Of a DNA stretch of 64,000 nt, positions 47,144-59,600 are shown piece after piece. Source of the DNA: Rhodamnia argentea (taxonomy: Eukaryota; Streptophyta; Magnoliopsida; Myrtales; Myrtaceae). Each line of letters opens with the position of its first letter. Position 1 is the stretch's first letter. A model generated the notes under the pieces. The model saw only the letters and a program-made list of their open reading frames with translations. It was not told the DNA's origin and did no database searches. The DNA is taken from contig NC_063155.1 in the NCBI RefSeq assembly GCF_020921035.1, positions 22,685,294 to 22,749,293 on the forward strand, written 5' to 3'. The translations under genes were made by a program, and so were the position numbers.

Positions 47144-47824
47144 CTTCAAAGATTTAATCACCACCAACCCATATCATTCGCCACTGCATGATAGGTGATT
47201 ACTATACAAGAGAGCTCCTATAACATACAATTTGACTCTAGGATGATTAATTCACTGATGATTCCAGTTTCTCATCATGCTCATCCGGGGAAGTGCCGTT
47301 TAGATACATAACCATATATAAGAAAAGGATTTTCGTACTCGAAGGCCATTTGACCGTGCCTTGCACTACACGATCAAGCGACCTTCTCTATCGTATTGCC
47401 AAATCCGGAAGCAATGGTTGTCAAGAAAATATATGAACCTGCTGTCGCTGTGATTTTACGAGGTCACTTTGCCTCTAGAACAGATTCTAATGTTGACCAT
47501 TGAAGGGTTTAAAATTGGAACCTCTAAACAGTTATAATACGGAGGATGGCGTGAATTTCGTGAAGCGATAATTTCTAACGCCCTTCACACGAAACAATTG
47601 GCCTCACCGGTTGGACACTCGGCACATCCTGATTCAGCGGCAATTGAGAAAGAACGCATCATCGACAGTATTTCTTGTTTTATTATGAAGATGGGTACAG
47701 AGGATCAGGAAAATCTACGGTTCCTGCCTATACCAATGTCCATGCGCAGACACACCACATGCGAACAAACAGCCAGTAGGTGAAAAGCCTCCCACTTACA
47801 TTTCTGACTTTGGCAGATTTTCTA

Positions 47825-50800
47825 TCAGAATTTAATAAATCCCTTCTCCTTCACGCTTTCAACAGTTTCCTTCAAACTCTGCTCCAGAGGAATGTAGTCG
47901 ATCCCCAAGCTTTTCACTTTCTCCTTGGAAACCTGATAGATTGGCACGAAAGGCTTGTCGTCCGCACACCTGTGAAGCGAATTTCAAGCAAAATCAGCTC
48001 TCTCCTTTGGAAGTAAACAGACGCCAGATAGACATCATGGGAAAATTCAGACGTTCACTTAGTAACTTATCATTCGTGCCTAGATAACAGGCATACATCA
48101 TAGTCATCTAAACAGGAGAAGTGGATTTTCGAAGAAGAGGACAAGTCATATTGACTGAAAGGTGGCTTCGCTTTCAAATATTGTGTGCGCGCGCGCGCCA
48201 GAGAGAGAGAGATGGTAAAGTGTTTCTACCACCAGAAATTGAAGTTAAAGAAGAAAATTGTGTAAATCAGCAGCATACGATTTTATACCAATGGTATTTC
48301 CCAAGAAAAACTTGTCTACCTTCGCACGGTACTAGAGAAACCTTTATACTCTCTGCAGCTCACCATAAATGTACAGGTTATCGTCTAACTACTTACTTTT
48401 CTGGAAGCTGGACAGAAGGGTAAAGCTGGCGTAAGATCCTCACAATCTCGGAGTAGTGTGCAACCCTCTCAACTAAACAGTATCTGCCGCTGGCTGATGG
48501 GACCTCAAATGCCAGTATATGAGCATTTGCAACATCTTTGACATTGACCCATCCAAAACTTGCATTTGGAAAAGTTGGTGCACCTGAGACGGAATAATAA
48601 GCAGAAAAGATATCAAACTACAATACTCCTGGTTAGAAGAAATACAACGAAGCAAAAAAAAATTTGGCTGCATTTAACAAGTATGGCTACAGTATGGTGA
48701 AAACACCAGCAGAAGTGGGTGATGCTGTACTTGACGGCAATGAAATGGATGATGGTCTACCTCAATTCAACTAAAATCCAAGAGGAGGACTTTACAGAAT
48801 AGAAGAGATACTGCTGACGGCCCAATACTAAATTGGTAAAGTGGTCCAATTAAATAATCATCATTTGTCAAGAAGTTAAAACAGTAAATATTCATTTTCC
48901 CCCCCTCAAATGGTAACTTCCAACAGATAAAACTGAATTGGGATGGTAAAGAAACAAATTAGCAGCGTGAGCTTCCTTGTTAGTTAGGGCAGAGAGCAGT
49001 TTGTCAATGCAATCATACAAGATCGGGGCAATGGAAACACAAAACAACTCTGTAATCTGGACAACTTTCACAGTTACTGCTAAATTACCATTTATCATAT
49101 TGGCAATTGCCGCAGAACTTGTGTTAAATGTTGGCTGCAAAAGAGGACCAATCACCATAGCTGGGTTGATTGTAACCATGTCAATACCCTTTTCTTTCAC
49201 AAATTTCCAGGCAGCGTCCTCAGCCAAAGTCTTGGAGAGCACATACCACATCTGCAAGGGGGCACAATTGAGAGAGATCGTTATGATAACCACTGACATG
49301 TAACAAAATGAAATGGACCAACTCCTCCACCAACGAACCAGCTGGTTTTGTGTCGACAACCAAAAATATAAAATGGGAGAGATCACTTTAGGGGAGTGGT
49401 TATTAGTGCATTGTTAGATTTCACTCATGTCAATCATCTTGGCATCTGTAGACAATAATACATGAGACAATCAAATTAAACTGGACAAGATGCGTACGTT
49501 GGTTTGTATGCACAAGTCTGGATCCGAAAACCAACTTTCATCCACCACAACATCAGGTGTCCGCGGTCTTACATTGTAAGAAACTGCAGCCATAGATGAT
49601 GTCAAGACCACACGCTGCACAGAAGGTGTCTTGGAACATGACTTCAGAACATTAAGAGTTCCCTTCACAGCAGGATCAAGTAATTCTGCCTGAAATATGG
49701 TAGCAGTTAATTAGCCGAAAGAGAATAAATAGCTGAAATAATGGGAGACTAAATTGTGTTACCACGTCATAAAATCTTTTAGTGCATGACTAGAACTTGA
49801 ATTATAAATCCTACTTAAGTTTTTCCCTTGCCATTTCAGAGTGAGGAACTACTAGCATTTTTCCATCCACAATCTTATAATATGACAAAGACAAGGTCGT
49901 GGGATTAGTCAAGGCCACATATTTGACTTAATGAAAAGTATTTGCCGAAAAAAACAAATCTAGAGTGAACTTCCCATTAACCCATTAAAGATCTTCAACA
50001 TGCTCATTTGAACTGGATAGACGAGCACTAATTAGCAAGGCATGACATGTTTTAGTCATGTTAACTGATTAACTAACACATCATGTACACAAGAAGTCAA
50101 GTGATGAAGAATTTAATTAGTATCGTAAACATAGTCCACTTATATCATGGAGACACCTCGTTAGTAGAATTCAAACTATCACTCAACTACTTCACGAACT
50201 TCAATCTGGTACGTCCTCAATAATTGAAGGATCTCCATTGGTTCTATGTAGTTCTAGTCAAAGAACTAATCGTACTTAACTTGTAAGTAGCTCATGTATG
50301 AAGGAGGTCCACAAATAAATGACTGTTCACTACCAATACATTAAAATTGACATAAGTTAACACACTATATGATCTATTTCACTCATCCATAAAAGAAACA
50401 GATCAAAGTCGAGAGAAATCCATTCCTAAACAGGTTTTGTTATCATCAATTACCAAGTAAAAGATGCAACAAAATAAATGAAAATTTGGTTCTTACAGAG
50501 TACGAGGGAAAACAAAATGAGACAGACAACCAAAATATTATCGCACTAAAAAGAGAATACATCGGCGGACGTTTGAGTAGAGATAAAAGCGAATAACCAA
50601 AAGATACGCCGGACAACTTAGAACCCCGTATAGAATTGACCCCAACCCATCTTCACAAACAATTTGCAAAGCTATAAATTAGAAGGCGGTGACCAAGTTA
50701 ATGAACTTGGCTATGGTTAATATTGAATAAATTGCTACTCTCACAAGATCAGCATGAAGCATGCTAGTTGGCCTCAATAAATAAAATGTGGCAAAAAAGG

Positions 50801-52131
50801 AGTAATGAAAAAGGATAAAAACAACTCTGCAAGGACTAGTCTGTGAATTCTGGAACCAAACCTGCGGATCCTTGACATCATGATAAAAGGGCGAGGCAGT
50901 GTGAAAAACTCCTGCACAACCCTCAACAATAGGATCAAATGAACCCTCTTCAAGCAGGTTTGCTTTGAACAGTTGAAGTCTCTCCTTCGCTCCATTAAGT
51001 GCAAGCAAATGTTCAGTCTTTTTTGTATCATCTGTTGGAGAGACAAGAACAATCACGGCAAATGAGCGGTTTGAATATAAGCAAAGCCACAAAATTCAAT
51101 GCCCATGGCTCATCCACTAAACTGGAATGGCCCGAGCCAAACAACATCATGGCTCTTCAACAAAAGTTCAAATTAAGGCATTTTCATGAAAGTCGAAGAT
51201 ATTCGTTTTTCCACCTGGAAACTAAATGATTTGGAGCACGGCACTGTCATAGAAACTTGAGAACCTTAGTAACAGTACATAACATTTTCCTGAATGTTCT
51301 CTTTCATTTACCTTGCTTCCCAATGCAGGAATGAATTTGAACAACAGCTGCAAGATCACTCTTAACATAACCAAATACAAGCCGTAAAAGACAACCAGTG
51401 TACTACACAAATCATAGCCTCATTGAGGAATGTCTTCGGAGCTGGCAAACAATCCTAACTAAAGCACGAACTACTCCAGCTCTGGAACAGTAACGTTGTA
51501 TTCGGTATGGGCAGGCCAAAAGAAGAAAAGGTTTATTCAGATTGATTATACCTCTGACCACCCTCATCTCTCATCTGGTCATCAACAATCTCAGGAGATG
51601 ACTCCTCTATCCTCTAGAAATGCTCGAAAAATAAACGGAAGCAAAATCTTTCTACAAGGCACTTCGTTGGAAAAACAGCATCTACAACCCAGTTTCCGTC
51701 AAACCCTGCTAAAAACTCGATTACTTCATAACAACCCAGCCAGAACATAAACTACTCCACTTGGCCGCACAGTCTGAAACTGCACATGCACGAAACACTC
51801 ATCTAGGACATAGAATTACACGAAATGACGACAAAATAGACCATATCACACAAGATACACACAACACGAGAGAGGATCAAGACCAACAGAAAGCAAAAAT
51901 CAGTCGAGCAGGGACAATCAACGGTCACTTATCACGCAAAGGCACGACTCAAAGCCAAAATAAACTCGAAAGAAAAACGGAAACGAGAGGGATCGAGAGC
52001 GGACTTGGATCGCGAACAGAAGCCTTGACGGTGTAGCCACGCTGCAGGAGGAGCTTGACGAGCCATGAGGCGATGTAACCGGACGCTCCAGTCACACACA
52101 CGACCTTTCCGGCGCCGATCGTCGCGCTCAT
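47825..52131 (-). CDS. CCR-like aromatic alcohol dehydrogenase / phenylacetaldehyde reductase, copy B
   Basis: Six exons (52005-52131, 50862-51031, 49498-49689, 49089-49251, 48397-48583, 47825-47969) join to 327 residues with the same lengths and phases as copy [16 protein letters not shown] and Tyr166/Lys170 (WYVLSK) are all present. It lacks the NWYCYGK signature of true cinnamoyl-CoA reductases. B is the more canonical copy: [63 protein letters not shown] and [14 protein letters not shown] all look typical, while A differs at these places. It should be an NADPH-dependent cytosolic reductase of aromatic aldehydes or related carbonyls, but the substrate cannot be read from sequence. A is about 21.2 kb away in the same orientation. 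Confidence 0.92.
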
Positions 52132-52233
52132 TTTCAGTCGCCGATTCTTCTCGTCCTTGTTCTCCTGTCGAGAAAGTAGCTCTCGCTCCGCAGATTGCAG
52201 TTTGCAGATGCGTTGCGAGCAGCCCCGAGGGTT

Positions 52234-52239
52234 CTTATA
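52234..52239 (-). promoter_or_regulatory. TATA box of reductase copy B
   Basis: TATAAG on the minus strand about 105 bp before the start codon at 52131, in the same context as copy A. Confidence 0.55.
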
Positions 52240-52566
52240 GAAGAGTGCGCGTTGATACCCCGTTTCAAAAAACAGCTAACGATCGTCGACGCCGACCCAG
52301 AGCGCAAACGCCACGCGGCGCCATATCGGCCGTCGGATGTGGAAAGGTACTTCTCATAAGTATTTTATTATTTTTTGAAGGGGGTTTAATTGTCGGCATG
52401 ACGTTTCGGCTTACGGAATTGAAGCCATGCTTTACGTCATCAGTTATGTAAGTGATTTTGGAGCGGCCAAGCGATACTTCTCCTCCCTTCTAGGAGACAT
52501 ACTTGTTTTTTTGGGGTAACTCTGACGATTTCACTGCGATGGACCAATGACTCGATTTGAATTATA

Positions 52567-52890
52567 TACGCGCTTGCACGAGTGAATTTGTATAAAATCA
52601 CTGAAATCGAAAGCAAAACTATTAGAGTTTCTTTATACAAATTAAAAAGTTAATATCACCAAAAACTCTCAAATTGGTATATAATACTCTGTGACAAAAA
52701 TCCAGAATCGATAATGTTATAATGACCCTAAGTTGGTGTATCCTAATTTTGGGGTAATTGTGGTACGAACATACCACTTTAAGGTAAATGAGGTACGAGT
52801 GTGCCGGATCGAAAATTTTTACGACGTACAAAATCAGTTTGGGATCAATGCGATAGAAATATATCAATTTAGGATTTTTAAGTTTCTTGA
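52567..52890. repeat. About 325-bp insert unique to block B
   Basis: In A, GATTTGAATTATA is followed at once by ACGAGAAGATAATG (near 32,077-32,099). In B these are separated by about 325 bp that include GTGGTACGAACATACCACTT and several related short repeats (GAGGTACGAGTGTGCC). It is probably a transposable-element piece; the class is unknown. Confidence 0.6.
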
Positions 52891-53540
52891 ATAACGAGAA
52901 GATAATGTCCAAACCATTGATGTTGTTTTCTTTCGGATTCCATAATCTTCTTTTCGATAAAGGAAAAGACTAATAAAGAGGGAAACATGCTAGGCCTGTT
53001 TTGGGATGTATTTGTAGGGTATCTTCACTTTTGTTTTGACGCTTCCTTTTACTTTCTTGTTTTTTTCCTTTTTTTTTTAATATCCGTAATTATTTGTGGC
53101 GATGAAAATTGAAGTTGTTGACGGCTAGCGACTAGCACGGAGTGGAGATGCGTGACGTTCCTGCTTACCGAATTTAGGCTAATCCTAACATTTCCTCACT
53201 GTTAGTTGTTGCATGACGTGGACTAAGAGCAGCCGAGACTTATATCCGACCATTTTAATGACTACATTAATAGTTGACAGCCGACGTTTATCGTAATCCA
53301 TATCAAGCGATCATTCAAGAAAGGAAAAAGACCGTCAAGAATCTCAAATTAATATGCCCGTGATGCATTTACCCATAATTAATTTCCGTGTAGCGAAAAA
53401 CGCCAAATTGATGCACCCGTGGTGCATTTATCTCGGACCGACTGCTGCACCGCAACAAATTTACGCTTCACTGGCTTTCGTGAAAAATCTCATTAGATTG
53501 CCGATGTGGAAACACACGTGGCGAGCAACCCTATCTGATG

Positions 53541-53934
53541 TGGATCCGACGTGGGAATTCAGCATATATGGCTTTCGCAAACGATGCTGTTCTAGAAGTT
53601 CAAGCTCGTTATCCCACTCCTCTGCGTTCTTGCCATCTCCAGCAGCTACCTTCCAGACAAGAGCTCCCTCGCGTTTTGCGAGTTTGCTGTAATCCAAAAT
53701 TTTTCCTTAAGATTTTGGTGATTTGGGAGAGAATGAGCAGATTCGACTTTGCTCTAATTCCCAATTCCAGTACATTTTCTTCGCCTAAGGATTATTGTTT
53801 AAAGAGCCTTTTATGCTGATTTTGCCAGTTGAATTCACGTCAAATGAGTCACTTGCCATGTATGCTTTAATGTCAGCAATTTAACGGGAATATTGGACAA
53901 AAACTAACGGAATATAAATTGGAAATAAGCACCA
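53541..53934. other. Boundary region with one unexplained open frame
   Basis: The minus strand from 53,697 starts with ATG and stays open for 78 codons (MDYSKLAKREGALVWKVAAG, continuing DGKNAEEWDNELELLEQ), running into block B. The composition looks protein-like, but I do not recognise a family and see no splice support. It could be a gene fragment at the duplication edge. Confidence 0.3.
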
Positions 53935-54640
53935 CACTTATTGCAAACCAATTCAATTCTAAATATGTTAATCGAACCAATTTAGTCTTAAACCTATTGC
54001 ATTGGTATCAATTAAGTTTATTCGGCCAATTTTGATTGGAAATAGCTAACATGAATACCTGTTATCCTACAAAAAATAGTCGGTGCTAATGTTGACATTT
54101 TTCAATAAAGTTCTTACATTTTTTTGGTTTTTTTTTTCTTTCTCCATTTCTTTCTAGATCTTTACTTCTTCACTATTTTGTTGAGTGTTGGCCAGGGCCC
54201 CTAACCAACCCTCGTTGGCCATAGGTGAGGGACGGGATGCCCTTGCTCGGGGTCAAGTAGCGCCGCAGCCCCCGCCCTAGGCCGGGATCCCGAGGGGTGC
54301 CTCGCACCCTCGTTTTGGCTAGCAAGGGCATGGCAGCTCTCTCCAGGCTTTCATTGGCCACGAAGAGGGCATTGGCACCCTCGCCCAATGCCGGCGAGGA
54401 TCTGCCGATGGCCCTTGTCAGCATTAGAAAAAAGAAAAGAAAAGAAAAGAGAAAAAATTGAAATATTATTATAATATTATTAAAAAAAAAGTTCACATTA
54501 GTGTCGGCGTACACAAGGCCAAAATTGGCTTGATGGACTAAACTGGTGCAAATGCAAAAATATCTATAACAAAATTAGTTTAATTAAAAAGTTCATGATT
54601 GAATTAGTATCAATGTAATAGATTTAGGATTTTTTTGGGT
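53935..54640. mobile_element. Mutator-like MITE related to the Pack-MULE arms
   Basis: The left arm (about 53,940-54,120) and inverted right arm (about 54,490-54,640) share the AACCAATTTAGTCTTAAACC and GCATTGGTATCAATT-type DNA of the Pack-MULE at 35,528. The core (54,190-54,420) is GC-rich and not recognised as any gene. The outermost bases of the left end are unclear, so no target duplication could be assigned. Confidence 0.62.
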
Positions 54641-55055
54641 ATAAATTTTGTCATGGACCACTTTTGATAGTTTAAGATATTTTGTGGTACCATCCCTTCA
54701 AAACATAAATGACCCATAATTTACTGAAAATACTTAAAATTGACTCCGTACTTATAGAAATGACGTGTCAAGATGCTGTACTCGCGTATCGCTAACTTAT
54801 CTGGAGCATTGATCATGTGTCAATCTCATGTCAAAGAGTGTCGGAATATTGAGCACGACACGAAGGTCCTCTAAGAGTGCCGGTGCTTTCTAACTTGTAA
54901 GCTGCTGTTATAGCTATTTCCTTTCCTATGTACAGATTTCCAAATAAAATAGCAAAACAAAGGAAGAAAACGCAAAGGAAAAACTTGAAAAATTCCATGA
55001 ACGTTCGGGCCAAAGCTTTCCCCACCAATAGTTTCGCTTCAGATAACAAAAGATA

Positions 55056-55099
55056 CACGTGGCAAGCACCCATTAGGGCCATATGTGTCTCGAGATAAG
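55056..55099 (+). promoter_or_regulatory. G-box and I-box upstream of PsbTn
   Basis: CACGTGGC (55,056-55,063) and GATAAG (55,094-55,099) lie about 210 and 170 bp before the start codon. Such a G-box/I-box pair is typical of light-regulated photosynthesis genes; the function here is inferred. Confidence 0.55.
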
Positions 55100-55265
55100 G
55101 AAATGGATCATGCCCTCTCTCCCCCAACAAGCGCTTCCCGTTTGCATTCGTCTCGACCCACAAATAATAATTGCCTCCCCGCACGATCGTTAGTTGCGAA
55201 TCAACACAAGCTGAAGAGAAAAAAGAAAGAAAAGCAAAACACTCACTCAACCACACGCAGCGGCA

Positions 55266-55607
55266 ATGGCTTCCGTGACCATGACAGCCTCCTTCCTCGC
55301 CGGCTCGTCGGCTGCGGTTGGCAAGCTACCCTCGGCCAAGGCCTCGAGGTGCCTCGTCGTGGCCAAGGCGGCCTCGAGAGCCACCGAGGCCGAGAAGGCC
55401 AGCCTTGAATTCAATGCCGCCAAGGAAGAGAGCAGCAATGGGAGAAGAGACTTGGTCTTCGCCGCTGCCGCCGCTGCAGCTGCCTGCGCTGTCGTGAGGG
55501 CCGCCATCGCTGACGAAGACGAGCCGAAAAGAGGGACTCCTGAAGCCAAGAAGAAGTATGCTCCTATTTGCGTGACCATGCCCACCGCTCGCATCTGCCG
55601 CAAATGA
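55266..55607 (+). CDS. PSBTN: Photosystem II 5 kDa protein PsbTn, chloroplast
   Basis: One exon, 113 residues. The precursor has two targeting parts: a Ser/Ala-rich chloroplast transit peptide ([20 protein letters not shown] and on) and a thylakoid lumen signal with twin Arg before a hydrophobic stretch ([20 protein letters not shown]) ending at an AIA-type cleavage site. The mature lumenal peptide of about 30 residues begins near [15 protein letters not shown] and ends [13 protein letters not shown], with two Cys that can pair. PsbTn is a small extrinsic subunit on the lumenal side of photosystem II. The start context (GGCAATGGCT) is good. The gene is convergent with the sulfite reductase gene, about 1 kb apart. 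Length and motifs are normal and nothing is broken. Confidence 0.93.
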   Translation: MASVTMTASFLAGSSAAVGKLPSAKASRCLVVAKAASRATEAEKASLEFNAAKEESSNGRRDLVFAAAAAAAACAVVRAAIADEDEPKRGTPEAKKKYAPICVTMPTARICRK

Positions 55608-56608
55608 GGGTCAAGAATTGGCAAACTCCTTTTTCCCCCACGCTTGATTTCGTGTTGATTTGGGAATGATATATGTGTAGAACCTTGTATTCTAATTTCT
55701 TGCTATCTTGGGACTAATCCGATCACCATTCTATCTAAGTCCGCTTCTTTGGTCTGAATCACACTTCCCCTCTTGCGTTGCAACTCGAACATTTTGCATC
55801 ATATTGATTTCGATGTCGGGGGTCGATTGTCGGTAGTTGTCGGGTAGTGAATGTTCGATCGAGAATGGAACTTAGGCCCGTATTTCCTTTGAACTTGCAT
55901 TATCCAAATTCTCTTTTAGTACTGGCAATCGGCATTCACCAAAGGAGAGTTTCCCCACAGCAAAGTGTTGCTGATCCAACCTAGTAGCGGTGCCCTGGCA
56001 GCCAGTTTTCATTAGGTCTCGGCTCATCCAACAACCATACTGCATATCCAGCTTTCATGTATGAACAGTTCTGCGTATCGCCAGAACCAACTCATCATTG
56101 TAGTAATTACGGATAAAACATCAAGTGTGCATGAAATTTTACAATGTTCGGAAAGAGATTCCTCTTGCAACGTGAAAGGATGACGCGTCGACTGAACTGC
56201 ATCCCGTGCTTGTTACCGGTTACTGCAGCACATTCCCCATAATAAGGCCACCACTATTGGTGCGGTGGCTGATCACCAACAAATTTGTAAAGCTAATGCT
56301 GTAAAGCCAGCCAGCACAAACTTTAAGCATACTAGCAGCCACAGGCAACAGAAGAATTTGATTACTCAAGAAAAGGAAATTAAAAAAGGCAAAAGACAAC
56401 GCAATCCTTTACACCGACTCCAGGTCTTCCAAAAGCTGGAAAAAGAAATTGATGGAAGAGAGAAAAACAATGAGACCTCGCACTGCATCTACTCAACAGA
56501 GCCGTTACTGTGTGGTAACGGCATATATAGACAAAATGGTAGATCATTTTCTTATTCAGCTCCGCATCGATGAGGCAGGCATTGAAGAGATAAACTTGAA
56601 CTGCTATC
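55608..56608. other. Convergent 3' region of PsbTn and sulfite reductase
   Basis: This contains both 3' UTRs and about 600 bp in between with no gene recognised. The open frames seen here overlap the 3' end of the reductase and are not convincing. Confidence 0.5.
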
Positions 56609-59600
56609 TCATTCGGCCTTCCCATTTTGCTGGGCAGCGACAAAATTCCGGACTACCTCTATGGCCAACTGATGAGCACTTTTGTCCTGCAGCTCTGCCA
56701 GTTCTTCCATGGCCTCATAAGTCTCCTTATCAGCAAATAGCTTCAGGTTGTAGCGCGCAGGTGCCTTTACCACACCATCCCACTTGTCAACCCACTCTTG
56801 AAGCTTCTCAAATCCCTGGAAGAAAACAAGACAGTCAAAGACAATTAGCTACGCCATAATATAAAAAAAGAATGGATGTAATAACAGATAATACAATCTC
56901 ATTCTCGAAAAATGTTGGCTACAAGTATTCCTAATCTGATAGAAAACTACAAAAAAAAAAAAAAAAATGCGAGGTGTCATTATTTGGTGCTAACCACGCG
57001 ATTAGTGAAGTCGCCGAATGATTCCTTGGATTGTCTCTTACGCTTCCAATAGTAGAAAAGAGGTTCAAAAACCTTCTCGAGATCCTGAACCTTAACCTTA
57101 TTCATAAAAGTTCTTGCTATTGATGTCTGATTTGGTGTCCCTCCAAGCCAAATCTGTTTTTCCACACAAATTGAAGGTTAAAATGAGTTTATTCTGATAG
57201 GTTTCAGGAGATATAAAGCATTGATAAAGGGAAAGATGTACCTGGTAACTGTTAGGACCATCACCGACAAGTCCAAGTTCAGCCATGTATGGCCTAGCAC
57301 AGCCATTAGGGCAGCCAGTTACCCTTATCACAAGAGATTCATTGTACTTGAGACCAACCTACAATGCCATTGCCAACGAACGTCCATTTCAGATAGTGCA
57401 CTGCAATATTATGATATTATGACTGAGCTGTCATACATGGGAAGTCATACCTTATCAAATACAGCTCGAGTCCGCTTAAGTATATCAGGTATTCCTCGTT
57501 CAGCTTCAGTTATTGCCAATGGGCATAGAGGCAATGCAGGGCACGCCATTGCAGTTATATTGAGAGTGTCCACGTGTTTAGGTTCCTGTCCACAGTTACT
57601 ATTTTCTATTATGAAATATCGTCTAGCGAAATATGCACACCAAGCAATGCGTAGACAGAAAGAAATAATACAATCTGAGTGCCATCATATCAAGATAAAG
57701 TCTGGATCTAGAGTCAACAGGAATGACCTCTAAGAGGTTGCGACCATGTAATAAACAAAGTTTCCATGCCGAATTAAACTCTAGGGTGTAAAAAGGAGTC
57801 CTTAGAAGAAATTCCTTAATGATGTGCTGGAACCCTTAACACCTCCAAGCTTTGCTTAAATAGTGAGACAGGCAGGACTTAATTATTCTCGTGTTCACAT
57901 GGTGATTCGAAAAAGCATCTCTGTTTACTGATTTTTGTCCCCGACAAAATGTACATATCTTCCATGATAATGCTACTGAAACCACATAAATATGGGAATG
58001 AGATGCTCTTAATTAGAGGGGATGAATTTCTTAAATTATATTAAATCATCACATAAAACTAACACCAGAGTGAGAATAGTATCTCCAGTGCAACTTACCA
58101 GAAAACCACCCTGTGCAAGAGCTTTTGTGATGGGACGCTTCCAGGCATTCCGTATATCACACAATATTATGTTCTGGTTTGGTGTGAGACAAACATTGAG
58201 ATTATATTTCCCTATTATCTCTCTTAGTGTCTTTTTCATATTCCCCCCAATACGTCCATTATCAACATGAAGCCCGCAAAACCAACCACCATCTCCCTGC
58301 CAAAAAACATTTGAGAATCACAAATCAGAGATCAAATGAGCCAAGCATGGTACAAGAATGTTTAGGCCTGATATAGGACACAGAATTATCAAGATGCAAT
58401 AGATACCAAAATCCCTCAGGATAAGAAAATGATAGCAAATAATTGAAAAATACACATACCTGCTTCTGCCATCCCAGGTAACTCTTGAACTCCCACTCTG
58501 GTAATTCACGAATTGGCTCAAATTTCTTGCCATAATACTGCTCAACAACGCTTCTGAACTTTTCAATTCCCCAAGAACTAACCAAATATTTCATTCTACT
58601 ATATTTGCGATCATCTCTTCTCCCATTTTCCCTCTGTGTAACAACAATAGCCTTTATTGCATACAAAATGTCCTCTTTTGGTACATAACCCAAAGGTTCT
58701 GACATGCGGGCGAAGGTAGTCTCCAACCTATGTGTTCTTCCCATACCACCACCAACCTGCAAAAGAAAATATTGCAGTTATGCAATTAAAAAAAGAAACA
58801 TTACAGAAAAAATGTCAGCAAATATCCAATAGAAACACAGTCATCTTACATATAAGTTAAATCCTTGAGGCTCTCCCTCCTCATTAGAAATGACAACAAC
58901 TCCAATGTCATTCGTAAAGATATCGACCGAGTTATCTGTGGGCACGGTAACAGCAATTTTGAACTTCCTGGGCAAGAATTGAGTTCCATAGATTGGCTCA
59001 GGGGAGTCCGGGAAGTTTGTTCCATGGGAATTATCGTTTCGAGCCTTCACAACCTCAGCAGGTTCATCTGTGGTGATTTTCTCTCCATCCACCCACATAT
59101 CAAAGTAGAAACCTGACTGCGGTGTAAGAAGTGCAGCAATATTTTCTGCAGTTTCTTGTGCAAATTTGTAATCCTTTCTAGCATACGGAGCAGCAGGGGC
59201 AAGAACATTTCGATTAAGATCTCCACAAGCACCGAGAGTTGAACCCATGTTCCTAATTATCGTGCTCATCACTGTCTTGAGGTCCTTCTTCAGGACTCCA
59301 TGGAGCTGAAACGTTTGTCTTGTAGTCAAACGAAGTGTTCCAATTCCAAACTGATCAGCAAGCTCATCCATGACCAAATAAAGTTGGTTGGGAACTTTTC
59401 CAAAGGGGTTTTTCGTACGAAGCATGAAGGAATACGATCTCGTCCCACGTTCGTCCCTGTTGTACTGTTGATAGCTCCCGTGGAACTTGATGATTTGGGT
59501 AGCAGTTTCATTTATGTTGGGTGCATCTGTCAGAAGCTCCTCGTTGAGAGGGTATCTTATAAAATTACTTTGTTCTTTAATTATTTCAACCTTGCTACGT

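Larger units (their letters stand above)
47157..53540. repeat. Segmental duplication, block B
   Basis: Direct copy of 25,540-32,710. The left edge falls 14 bp after the stop of the NAC pseudogene; the right edge lies where ACGTGGAAACACA-type DNA (A, about 32,667; B, about 53,506) gives way to unrelated sequence. It lacks both hAT-type insertions of A and has its own insert at 52,567-52,890. Confidence 0.9.
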
